Of a stretch of DNA of 64,000 nt, positions 33,905-43,659 are shown in pieces (position 1 is the first letter of the stretch; the number at the start of each line of letters is the position of its first letter). The position numbers and the translations under genes were made by a program. The notes under the pieces were generated by a model that searched no databases, was not told the origin of the DNA, and saw nothing but the letters and a program-made list of their open reading frames with translations. Origin of the DNA: Berberis thunbergii (taxonomy: Eukaryota > Streptophyta > Magnoliopsida > Ranunculales > Berberidaceae); the NCBI GenBank assembly GCA_003290165.1, contig QNQO01000827.1, positions 248,001 through 312,000 of the forward strand, given 5' to 3'.

Positions 33905-34780
33905 ACACACTTTTTTTTACTAATTATATATGTATATATAACAAACAACACTAACACACTTTTTTTTTCTTGTTCTCCCTAATCTCTTATCTTTCCTATT
34001 ACCCTTTTTGTGTTTACCAAAAAAAAAAAAAAAGGTGAATCAAAATAATGAGACATAAAAGTGATTTATACATTTCCACCAAATTTCAAAGCTATAACCT
34101 ACGATTTTGGGGGTTTTCTAGAATTTTTTTTTTTTTAAACCTTTCGTTCCTTATTCTCTGATCTCTTATAACCCTTTTTGTGTTTTTCAAGTAAAAAAAT
34201 TGAATAAAAACAATAAGTCAAAGGAGCAATTTAAACATTTCCACCAAATTTCAAAGGCTAATCCACGATGTTGGAGGTTTTTATCAATTTTTATTTTTGA
34301 GGCTTTCATTTTTGTTCACCCTAATCTTATCCTTTCCATTACCCTTTTTGTATTTTTTAATCATATATATATATATATATATATTTGAACCAAAACAATG
34401 AGTAAGAAAATCGATTATACATTTTCACCGAATTTCAAAAGCTATAATCCACGATTCTAGAGGATTTACTGGATTTTTTTATTTATTTATGACTTTTCGT
34501 TCTTGTTCTCTCTAATAATCATCCTTTGTAATTTCTATTACCCTTTTCATGTTTTATAAGCATCAATAAAAGATTGAATAAAAGCAATAAGTCATAAAAT
34601 GGATCTATACATTTCTACCGAATTTTCACGATTTTGGATGTTTTCCCAATATTTTTTTATTTTTGTAACTTCATTCTTGTTCTCCTTAATAGTTATCCTT
34701 TTTAGTATCATTTTCGTGTTTTTTTAAGTAAAAAGATACATTTGCTTTCTTTTTTTACACTCTAGGTAAATTGCTCTAAC
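33905..34780. repeat. Diverged satellite array 7, interrupted by the chromovirus
   Basis: Degenerate monomers ('ccctttttgtgttttt', 'acatttccaccaaatttcaaa', 'tataacctacgatttt') related to the 180-bp satellite but far more diverged, plus an (AT)n run at about 34,362-34,384. It ends at the chromovirus target site CTAAA. Confidence 0.6.
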
Positions 34781-34784
34781 TAAA

Positions 34785-35073
34785 TGTTGTAGGTTACCCT
34801 GTTAGTAATAAGTCATAATTTAGTAAGAAGTCATGTTTAGGAAAGTCATAGGTGAAAGTCCTAATTTAGTTAAACTTCTATATTAAGATGAGTTTGGTTA
34901 GGAAACTAGGTCGTAGAATTCTCTATAAAGTTTATCAATTGTAATCAGAAGTTTCAATCAATCAAATAACTTTTCTAAACTTTGGTGGCTTATCTCCAAT
35001 CAAAAGATCGATAGGTGGTTTGATCTCCAATCAAAAGATCGATTATATTAGCTTCCGGTATCGGATCCTATCA
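34785..35073 (+). repeat. 5' LTR of the chromovirus
   Basis: 289 bp, beginning TGTTG and ending CTATCA. Compared with the 3' LTR it lacks about 15 bp just inside the start and differs at about ten other positions by my hand count. CTATAAAG near 34,922 is a probable TATA box. A 'ctccaatcaaaagatcgat' block is repeated twice inside. Confidence 0.92.
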
Positions 35074-35075
35074 TC

Positions 35076-35086
35076 TGGTATCAGAG
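35076..35086 (+). other. Primer-binding site (initiator tRNA-Met)
   Basis: TGGTATCAGAG two bases after the 5' LTR, complementary to the 3' end of plant initiator tRNA-Met. Confidence 0.9.
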
Positions 35087-35145
35087 TATCGATTCTGCCC
35101 TACCCATCCCTTAAAAAAAAAATTCCTTCCACCCAAACCTACACG

Positions 35146-36137
35146 ATGACTGTCAAAGAACTCGAAGAACAGGTGTTGCCTTTAATGCCCAATTGGAAGC
35201 AATTGCTTCACATATCCACACCCTCCTCCAAGATCGCCAAACTCAATCACAGACCAATGCCCAGATATTGCAAAATCTTCAATCCACTGGGTCTTCACAA
35301 TAAGAACCTAATCACCACAACAATTCGCTAGGCAACAATTTGCGTGGTCGACCCCTTCGCATTGACTTCCCTCGAACCAGGCCGAACAATTTTTTGAGCT
35401 TAACCAGGTTGCGGCAAATCAGAAAGTCACATTGGCTGCGATCCACTTGAAAGGCGACGCTGTCGCTTGGTACCGATGGATTAGACAATCCATCGGCGAT
35501 CTTTTTTGGGAACAATTTTCCAAGGCCATCTGTTCCAAATTTGGTTCCCGCAAATACATTGATCCATGCAGCTCTCTTTCAAAATTAACACAAACAGGGA
35601 CGGTTCGTGAGTTTATTACAGCCTTTGAGAATCTCATCAACTTGGTTCCTGGATTGCTCGAACCTCATCAAGTCAGTATATTCCTTTTAGGATTACGTGC
35701 TAATATTCAGTCGGGTGTGCGCTTGCTTAAACCTACAAGCTTGACCCAAGCTTTTGATTTAGCGTTATGCCAAGCGGACACTATCATTGCGACTACAACT
35801 TATTCCTCGTCTAAAGGATACTACAGACAGCCTTCGCGCCCTGGGGCTCCTCCGCCTAATTTTAAGACTCCAGTCCCAACTCCCACCTTGCCTTTTGGCA
35901 CGAAGCGACTAACTTGGGCCGAACAAAAAGAACGTTGCGAGAAAGGCTTATGTTTCAACTGCGACGAAACCTTTAAACCAGGACATCGCTGTCAGAAACC
36001 GCAATTACTATTACTGGACGCCGCTCTGGACGAGGATTCTCCGAAAGACAATGTCGTTATTTCAGATATCAAACCTGCAATGGAAATTCCCTCCATGCTC
36101 TTATGGGATCGACAAGGACAGAAACCATGTGCGTGAC
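35146..36137 (+). pseudogene. Chromovirus Gag
   Basis: The ATG at 35,146 (MTVKELEEQV) opens Gag, but the frame shifts within about 15 codons and a TAA follows near 35,301. The capsid region is clear from 35,432 (HLKGDAVAWYRWIRQ, FGSRKYIDPCSSLSKLTQTG, FLLGLRANIQSGVRLLKP). The nucleocapsid finger CFNCDETFKPGHRC is the C-x2-C-x7-H-x-C form common in plant chromoviruses. The frame stops at 36,135-36,137. Confidence 0.85.
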
Positions 36138-36699
36138 AGGCAGCTTGAAGCATCGCCAAATTTCAGTCCTCATAGACTCCGACTCTACGCACAATTTTAT
36201 CCATCCGAGTGTTGCCAAGCAATGTGGTATTCCAATTGCATATACCAAGGATTTTCAAGTCATGGTCGCGGATGGTGGTTATTAGTCTAGTAACGATTCT
36301 TGTCACAATGTCGCAGTGAATATCCAGCATTACGAGCTCTGTGCAGACTTCTTGCTACTCGCTATCACAGGTTGCGATGAGGTATTGGGTACTCAGTGGC
36401 TTCGCACATTGGGGCGCATTGTTTGGGACTTCAGCAAGTTGGTCATGCAATTCACAGTCGCTGATCGTGTTTATACTTTGGTGGGTAACAATGCTCCTAT
36501 GGTTATGTTTATGCACAGCGCGAAGATCACTCGCACATTACGTCAAGAACAACATGGCATCCTTTTCCACTTAAAGAACCTCGATGACCAAGAACAACCA
36601 CTAGACCACGTCCCTGTTTGTGCACAACGAGCAGCCCAAGGGAGCCTGACCAAGGCGCTGTTTGGGTCAAGCGAACAAGACCAAGCCGCTGTCCAATAG
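36103..36699 (+). pseudogene. Chromovirus protease region
   Basis: HRQISVLIDSDSTHNFIHPS is the retropepsin active-site region; the expected D-S/T-G reads D-S-D, so the catalytic motif is damaged. A stop follows at about 36,283. The next segment, 36,316-36,699, carries CDEVLGTQWLRTLGRIVWDF, the usual protease C-terminal flap region. Confidence 0.8.
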
Positions 36700-36779
36700 C
36701 TTCTTTCCAAATTCTCCGATGTATTTGGACTGCCTCAGTCGCTTCCTCCTCCCCGGGAGCATGATCATCGCTTACCACT

Positions 36780-37842
36780 CTTACCTGGCGCTGCCCCGGT
36801 AAATGTTAGACCATATCGTTACCCTCATTTTCAAAAAGCTGAAATTGAAAAAGTGGTTCACAAGCTTCGAAATGTTGGTTTTATATGACCAAGTCTGAGT
36901 CTGTTATCTTCTCCAGTGTTGCTAGTGAAAAAGAAAGACGGATCATGGCGCATGTGTGTTGATTATTGCGCACTTAATAACATCACCATCAAGGATCATT
37001 TTCCTATACTAGTCGTGGATGAGTTACTCGACAAACTACAAGGCGCGACCATTTTTTCCAAACTCGACCTTCGTTTCGGCTACCATCAAATCAGAGTACA
37101 TGACGAGGATATTTCCAAAACAGCGTTTCGTACTCATGATGGCCACTATGAATTCTTGGTGATGTCGTTCGGCCTATCCAATGCCCCAACCACTTTTCAG
37201 AGTTTAATGAGCGATCTGTTTCGCCCTTTTCTCCGCAAGTTTGTCTTGGTGTTCTTCGACGATATATTGATCTACAATACCACTAATGACGATCACCTTC
37301 ATCACTTGTCCATGGTTCTGGGGATACTACGCGATAACAATCTCTTTGTTAAGGAATCTAAGTGCTCATTTGCCCAATCTTACATTGCCTACCTCAGGCA
37401 CATCATTTCAGCTGCGGGTGTATCTGTTGATAACGACAAAATTGTTTCGGTGACGAATTGGCCTCTTCCCTTTTCTATAAAGGATCTTCGCGGCTTCTTA
37501 GGCTTAACAGGATACTACCGAAAATTCGTCAAAGATTATGGTAGGATCAGTGCTCCACTGACTCAACTTCTCAAGAAAGATTCTTTTAAGTGGACTGAGA
37601 ACGCTACCCTGGCCTTCTCCGCGTTGAAAACAGCGTTAACCGCCACTCCGGTGCTCGCCCTCCCTGACTTCACATTGCCAGTTTGCATTGAAATCGATGC
37701 TTCTGGTCATGGCATCGGTGTCGTTCTTATGCAGCAAGGACGTCCCATTGCGTATTTCAGCAAGGCCCTTTCTGGCAGGCACTTGAACCTCTCAGTTTAT
37801 GATAAGGAAATGCTGGCCATCGTCGCAGTCGTTCACAAATAG
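36780..37842 (+). pseudogene. Chromovirus reverse transcriptase and start of RNase H
   Basis: The fingers and palm are well kept: KKKDGSWRMCVDYCALNNIT, FSKLDLRFGYHQIRV, FVLVFFDDILIY (the catalytic DD) and GFLGLTGYYRKFVKDYG. The RNase H start is CIEIDASGHGIGVVLMQQGR. An in-frame TGA near 36,888 (CGA to TGA) interrupts the N-terminus, and a TAG at 37,840 (TGG to TAG) plus a shift cut the RNase H. Confidence 0.88.
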
Positions 37843-37853
37843 CCCCCTATCTC

Positions 37854-38327
37854 TTGGGAAGACATTTCAAGATTTACACTGATCATCGCAGTCTCAAGTA
37901 TTTTTTAGAACAACGCCTATCTTCTTTTGAACAACAAAAATGGGTTACCAAACTGTTGGGATATGAATATGAGATCGTACACCGTTCTGGCTCTAGTAAT
38001 CGGGTCGTTGATGCTCTTTCCCGCGTACCCAATGCTGGCTCCTTGCTCGCCATTTCGTCCCCGACCTTTGCCAGTATTGACGAGATATGTCAAGAGTGTC
38101 ATGTTGATTCAGCTATGAGCACAATTATTTCTGCTTTGTCACAAGACCCTTCGACCCATAAGCATTACTCTTACGCACAGGGGATCCTGCGCTATAAAGG
38201 TCGTATTGTCGTCGCTCCTTCCTCACCGTGGTGTGTTAAGCTTTTGCAAGAGTTCCATTCGTTGCCAACAGGGGGTCATTCTGGATTCCTGCGTACTTAT
38301 AAGCGGCTCCAACACAATTTCTATTGA
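37854..38327 (+). pseudogene. Chromovirus RNase H and integrase zinc finger
   Basis: FKIYTDHRSLKYFLEQRLSS is the second RNase H motif; IVHRSGSSNRVVDALSRVPN ends the domain. FHSLPTGGHSGFLRTYKRLQ is the start of the integrase H2C2 finger, which is cut by a TGG-to-TGA stop at about 38,327 and a shift before the two cysteines (near 38,365-38,385). Confidence 0.85.
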
Positions 38328-38461
38328 CCTGGAATGAAGAGTGCGATCAAAACATTTATTCCCATTGCGATGTCTGCCAGCGTAACAAAGCTGAGGCTAT
38401 ATCCCCACCTGGCCTGCTTAGCCCTCTCCCAATACCGGAGGATGTTTGACTAGACCTCTCA

Positions 38462-39118
38462 ATGGATTTCATTGATGGCCTGCCCATTTCGCATGGGAAG
38501 ACTGTGATCCTCGTCGTTGTGGATCGGCTATCTAAATATGCCCACTTCAGCGCCTTAGCTCACCCGTACACAGCTTCCACAGTAGCAGAGACCTTTATCC
38601 GAGATATTGTCCGACTCCATGGCATGCCACGATCAATTGTTAGTGATCATGCCCCCGTCTTCATTGGTAACTTCTGGGAGTCTTTTTTTGAACAACAAGG
38701 GACACAATTGTGCAGAAGTTCTGCATATCATCATCAATCCGACGGTCAAACTGAGGTCACAAATCGCACCCTGGAGTGTTATCTACGCTGCTTTGCTGGA
38801 CACAAACCTTCTAGTTGGGTGCAATGCCTACCTTGGGCAGAATGGTGGTACAATACCACCTACCATTTTGTTATTAAGATGACTCCTTTTCAGGCAATTT
38901 ATAGTCGCTCACCTCCATCCATTTCAGTCTATATCCCTGGCTCTACCGCTGTGCATGCCGACGACATCGCATTACGTGATCGTGATCATACTCTACGAGT
39001 TTTACGGGATAACTTGGTCGCTGCCCAAGCTCGGATGAAGCTTTATGCTGATGGAAAACGAACAGAACGCCAATTTGAACTTAACGAGTGGGTATTTCTG
39101 CGTATACAACCTTACTAA
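38462..39118 (+). pseudogene. Chromovirus integrase core
   Basis: MDFIDGLPISHGKTVILVVV holds the first catalytic Asp, SIVSDHAPVFIGNFWESFFE the second (the usual SDRD is SDHA, the Asp kept) and SDGQTEVTNRTLECYLRCFA the Glu, giving a D,D-35-E-type core. It ends at a TAA near 39,116 inside the C-terminal region. Confidence 0.88.
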
Positions 39119-39231
39119 CAGTCCACTGTCTCTTCTCAGCAGTACTCCAAGCTTTCTCCGCGATTTCACGGACCTTTTCGCATCATTGAAAGGATCAATT
39201 CAATTGCATACAAATTGGACCTCCCTGCAGG

Positions 39232-39489
39232 TTGCTGCATTCACCCAGTGTTTCATATCTCCGCCTTAAAAAAAAATTAGGCGTGGGCCATATTGTCTCA
39301 ACCAGTCTTTCTACTCGTCCCGATATTGATGAGTGGATTCCTGAACAGTTACTTGACAGAGGTCTCGTCAAACGTCACAATCAAGTTGTTACTCGTTGGC
39401 TTATCAAATGGAAAAATCGCCCAGTTGAGGAGGCTACATGGGAGGACTATGAAGATATTCGTCGGAGGTTTCCTAGTTTTCAGGCTTGA
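39232..39489 (+). pseudogene. Chromovirus chromodomain
   Basis: VTRWLIKWKNRPVEEATWED, then YEDIRRRFPSFQ, is the canonical chromodomain at the end of chromovirus integrases; it binds modified histone tails and guides integration. It is separated from the integrase core by a stop and a frame change. Confidence 0.85.
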
Positions 39490-39504
39490 GGAAAAGTCGT
39501 GTTT

Positions 39505-39518
39505 CAAGGGGCCCGAGA
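39505..39518 (+). other. Polypurine tract
   Basis: CAAGGGGCCCGAGA directly before the 3' LTR, the plus-strand priming site. Confidence 0.8.
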
Positions 39519-39822
39519 TGTTAGGAACCCAGCTCCAGTAGGTTACCCTGTTAGTAACAAGTCCTATTTTAGTAAGAAGTCATGTTTAGGTAAGTCGTAG
39601 GTGAAAGTCCTAATTTAATTAAACTTCTATATTAAGATGAGTTTGGTTAGAAAACTAGATCGTAGAATTCTCTATAAAGTCTATCAATTGTAATCAGAAG
39701 TTTCAATCAATCAAATAACTTTTCTAAACTTTGGTGGCTGATCTCCAATCAAAAGATCGATAGGTGGTTTGATCTCCAATCAAAAGATCGATTATATTAG
39801 CTTCCGGTATCGGATCCTATCA
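39519..39822 (+). repeat. 3' LTR of the chromovirus
   Basis: 304 bp, TGTTAGGAACCC to CCTATCA, followed by the target duplication CTAAA. It keeps the AGGAACCCAGCTCCA segment that the 5' LTR has lost. Confidence 0.92.
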
Positions 39823-39827
39823 CTAAA

Positions 39828-41542
39828 GCTTTAAACAAACACTCTCAAAAGCATCCAATTTAGAGCAGGACCAAAAGAATCCGATTCAATAAAAACCTGA
39901 AAGAATAACATGTATAAATGCAAGTTGGCTGATTTTGATTGCCAGTGCTGTCAAGCTTCACAATTCCTTGTCACCTCCTAACTTCAAGGCTATTTCAGGA
40001 AGTAGCTTTCTATACATGGAGGATTCTGGTGAATAAAGTGACTAGCAGCAAAGCAACCTCTGTGTCATGTGTGATACAAACAAAACACACCAAGCAAATA
40101 TTTCATGCTAGCTAAGCAAATTAATATAGTTTGGGAATATGTGGAGTCTGACTACATAAGGAGGCATTGTAGTTTGGGCTCCCTATTTCCTTCTCAAGGT
40201 TGCAAGCTAACTAAGCCATAAAACATTTCAGTGTCATAAACCCATAGCTAGTGTGTTTTTTCTTATTACCAAATCTGGCCATACAAGGTGTATGCTACGC
40301 ACAATGTTGCTGTCTAACCAAAAAACATTTCAGAAATTCTTACAAGTTTCTGATCACACGGCGCAGAACCCTGATGGATCAGCTAGATAGATGTTTCCTA
40401 TTAACATCTAAGCCATATAACATTTCAGTGTCATAAACCATATAGAGTATGCTTCTTCTTATTACCAAAAGCAGTATCAAATCTGGTCATACAAGTTTGT
40501 ATGCTACGCACAATGTCATTGTCTAACCAAAAAACATCTAAGAAATTCGTACAAGTTTCTGATCAGCGGCTCAGAAGCCTGATGGATCAGCTAGATAAAT
40601 GTTTGCCAAAGTCCAATCTTGTACATACCACTTAGCAATAAGAGATTGCAGCGGCCTGGATACCTGCACAGCTGCACTGGATGTAAAAAAATGTTTCTTC
40701 TCTGATTGACACAGAAGAAGCTATATCAATAGAAGTCACCGAAGTAAGATAACCTCTCCTCCAAGAAGTGTTTTTTTTCTTTAAGACATACTGAATATGT
40801 TTACCTAACACAATCTGGAGTTATCAATTAAAAACATCACTTACACAAATTTCTGACACACAGGAAGGTATCAGCTATGTAATACCTGTTAATGTAAGAT
40901 GATAAGCCCTTCGATCTCAAAGAAGTACTTTTTGTTCAACTTGTATAATATGTTCATCCAACCAAATCTAGAGTTATCAACTAAATCATGACAGCAACCC
41001 AACATCCTAAGGCACCATTTTATATAACAGACTCATCGCTTCAAACTTTTGTCGGAAACATTACATGTGGATCTACAATCAACATCAATCAAGGAAGTAC
41101 TCAAAACTAACTCATGCAGATCATGCTTTGTTTTATTTCATGAAATCCAATTTGAGACCTCTTCAAAGAAAAACAAAAGTATGGGACCCTTTCCACCTTC
41201 CCTGCATCATCCAGCTACAAAACTAATTTTCACCCAAGACAAATGAATCAAATGCAGAGTTCAAAGGGCCAGAAGAGATACACTAAATGTTCTAATTAAA
41301 TAAAAGGGTCATAGCCCATAGAGACCCACCACAATAATGCACCATGCAAACACAAAAGAACATAGATAACAAAACTGTAATAGTTGGAGGAATGTTTGAG
41401 AGAAAACAAAAAAAAAACACAAATGGAAATAAAAAAAAGGACTGGTATGAATATCATTCTCTGTTGTAATCAATCAAAAAACTAAGAAGTATATACACTG
41501 CACTGCAACAATGAAAGAAAAAAAATGTTGGTATATTTAAAA
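39828..41542. other. Intergenic interval and probable ARO 3' untranslated region
   Basis: A segment of about 195 bp is repeated in tandem: about 40,214-40,408 and 40,409-40,605, both with 'acatttcagtgtcataaacc', 'tatgctacgcacaatgt' and 'ctgatggatcagctaga'. A weaker third relative lies near 40,850-40,890. The last about 250 bases are likely to be the 3' untranslated region of the ARO gene. No ORF of interest was seen. Confidence 0.6.
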
Positions 41543-43549
41543 TCAATGGAACCCCCTTGAGCCTCTAGATTGATAGAGCTCCAACCTGCTCTTGGCCTCA
41601 GGTAACAATGTCTCGAGCGTAGGATCTTGCATCATGTTTCCTTGCTTTAATGCCCATTCGAGCACTGTTAGAACCTCTGCTTGTGCTAATGCCTCGTTAT
41701 CTGGGACGTGCAGGGCAAGGTAGCATAAGAGAACCAATGACGGAAGCTGAACAATATACTCCCCAAAATACACAAGTTGTATTAGGTGCCTAGCTCCGCC
41801 TGCATCAATTATAGCCTTACAATGATCAAAGTGAAGGTAATTTTCAGTGCAAGCAAACTTTGTAAGTGCAATAGCAGCCTCCCTAGAAACCTCAGCTTCT
41901 CTTTCATCATCCAATAACCGTACCAACGGTCCAATTATCCTATTCTCTGTCGCTCGGAATGTCCTTGCCAAGTGCCCCAAAGCCGCTACGCAAGGGATGA
42001 GAAGGTCATCATCAGCCTTCTTTACAATTCTCAACAACTGATCAAAAACAGCCTTGGCAGCAGGAGAATTGGGCTTAAACGCAGATCGTCTAAGGTCAGC
42101 AGTCTCTTCAGCAACAGCGGTAATCTCCATCAATGCCATTGCAGAATTGTACTTGACATCATCATCACCTTTCTCAATAAGGACCGCAAAACAAAGTAGC
42201 GCTCTTGATTCCGTAATACTCCTACATATGTTGGGATTCCCTCTTGCTAGAAACCACAAAGCCCTTGCAGCCATGGCCTTCATGTTGGCCTTGGTAACAG
42301 GGTCTTCAAATTCCCTTCCTTTCATGCTATTTCCTACTAATGAAATGTGACTATGATGATTACCCTGCCTCGTGTTGGCTTGATTGTTGACGACATTGTT
42401 TGCAGCATTATGTGGCAGAGGTGGTTTGGAGGATTGCGATTTAGTCATCAGACCATTAGCAGAGGATTGTGATTTAGTCAACATGCCATTAACCATGGTG
42501 TTGCTAACCACATTGTGCATCTGGTTTGTGGTTTGGTTCCCCATTGGGTGTGGGATCGAACCATGATCCTCATCAAGCACATTTAGCTTGCCAATGCCAC
42601 CGGTGTTAGTATTGGTGTTTGCATCATTGTTTGCCATAACAACAGAATGAATGGACAAAGCTTTATTACTAGTAATGGCATACTTACTATGCTCTTGAAC
42701 AGTCTCAAAAGCCAAATGACTGACAAGCAATCGAATTATATTGTTCTGGGCAAAATGATCCTGGCACTTGGGATGATTGGCAGCGAGCTCGGAAACAGCC
42801 CAAGCCACCATAGCTTGAACCTTCATAGGACCTTCTTTGAGAACCTTAGCAAACACAGAACAAACCCCAGCAAGAACCATGTGTTGGACACTCTCCGAGT
42901 CTCTTCCAAGCAACCCAATAGCTCTAGCTGCATTTTCTTGGCCTTCTGATCTCCCTTCCTTGACCAATTTCAAAAGCGGACCAATCCCACCTTCTTCAAT
43001 GATCAACTTACCATACCGATCATTATCCCGGGCAAGAGAGACCAAAGAGGCCGCAGCGTCGGATCTGTCTTCAAGGGTACCCTTGTAAAGGGTTGCAATT
43101 TGTTCCCAAATGAGACAGAGAATGGGTTCATTGGCAGCAATGGGAGGAAGACCCAAATAGGCATCATCACGATCATCATTAGAAGAGACGCGTAGAAGCC
43201 AAGAAACATCCCCAATGGAATTCTCAAGCTGCGAAGACATCTTCTTGAAAGCAGTAGCAGGGATGATGGTAAAGAGCCTCTTCATGAGACCATTTGCACG
43301 ACATTTGATGACAAGAGAAAGGGATTTATCAAGAACCTGTTGTGTATCATCAATGATTCGACGAGTGGGCCGCTCATAAAGATCAGAACTTGCACGAGCG
43401 GCTTGACGAAGAAGAGCAGCGAGTTTCTCTGTCTTGGATTTGAGTTCTGCACAATCTTGCTTGAATGATTGGGCATCGTCCGCTGATTTGCATACCTGAT
43501 CCGCCAATTGGATCGGCTTCGCCAGGATCTGCTTCACTATGTCTCCCAT
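41543..43549 (-). CDS. ARMADILLO REPEAT ONLY protein (ARO1-4 family)
   Basis: A 668-residue armadillo-repeat protein. In Arabidopsis ARO proteins act at the plasma membrane with the ROP GTPase module to control polarised growth and actin in pollen tubes, root hairs and trichomes. The frame extends 36 codons further upstream, but the ATG at 43,549 gives the family's N-terminus (MGDIVKQILAKPIQLADQVC). The N-terminal helical region is about residues 1-160, a first ARM block about 161-283 (SDAAASLVSLARDNDRYGKL, WAVSELAANHPKCQDHFAQN), an Asn-rich linker about 304-409 with a short internal repeat LTKSQSSANGLMTKSQSS, and a second ARM block about 414-650. Length equals the roughly 670-residue family norm and the gene is uninterrupted. 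It sits between a cold-shock protein and a J-protein, as ARO3 does in Arabidopsis. Confidence 0.95.
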   Translation of the reverse strand: MGDIVKQILAKPIQLADQVCKSADDAQSFKQDCAELKSKTEKLAALLRQAARASSDLYERPTRRIIDDTQQVLDKSLSLVIKCRANGLMKRLFTIIPATAFKKMSSQLENSIGDVSWLLRVSSNDDRDDAYLGLPPIAANEPILCLIWEQIATLYKGTLEDRSDAAASLVSLARDNDRYGKLIIEEGGIGPLLKLVKEGRSEGQENAARAIGLLGRDSESVQHMVLAGVCSVFAKVLKEGPMKVQAMVAWAVSELAANHPKCQDHFAQNNIIRLLVSHLAFETVQEHSKYAITSNKALSIHSVVMANNDANTNTNTGGIGKLNVLDEDHGSIPHPMGNQTTNQMHNVVSNTMVNGMLTKSQSSANGLMTKSQSSKPPLPHNAANNVVNNQANTRQGNHHSHISLVGNSMKGREFEDPVTKANMKAMAARALWFLARGNPNICRSITESRALLCFAVLIEKGDDDVKYNSAMALMEITAVAEETADLRRSAFKPNSPAAKAVFDQLLRIVKKADDDLLIPCVAALGHLARTFRATENRIIGPLVRLLDDEREAEVSREAAIALTKFACTENYLHFDHCKAIIDAGGARHLIQLVYFGEYIVQLPSLVLLCYLALHVPDNEALAQAEVLTVLEWALKQGNMMQDPTLETLLPEAKSRLELYQSRGSRGFH

Positions 43550-43612
43550 TCCTCCTCCTCTCTCAGATTTCTTCCTTTTTTTGTTCTCCCTTGAATGGCG
43601 GAGAGAGATGTG

Positions 43613-43636
43613 TTGAATTGAATTGAATTGAATTGA
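43613..43636. repeat. (GAATT)n microsatellite in the ARO 5' leader
   Basis: About five copies of the pentamer in the region upstream of the ARO ATG, probably within the 5' untranslated region. Confidence 0.8.
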
Positions 43637-43659
43637 TGATGGACCGGTAGCTGTCAAAA

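Larger units (their letters stand above)
34785..39822 (+). mobile_element. Ty3/gypsy chromovirus, complete structure, inactivated
   Basis: A full-length LTR retrotransposon of 5,038 bp flanked by the perfect 5-bp duplication CTAAA (34,780-34,784 and 39,823-39,827). It has two LTRs, a tRNA-Met primer site, gag, protease, reverse transcriptase, RNase H, integrase, a C-terminal chromodomain and a polypurine tract, in Ty3/gypsy order. The reading frame is broken by several stops and shifts, so it cannot move without help. The chromodomain places it in the chromovirus branch, which targets heterochromatin. Confidence 0.93.
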
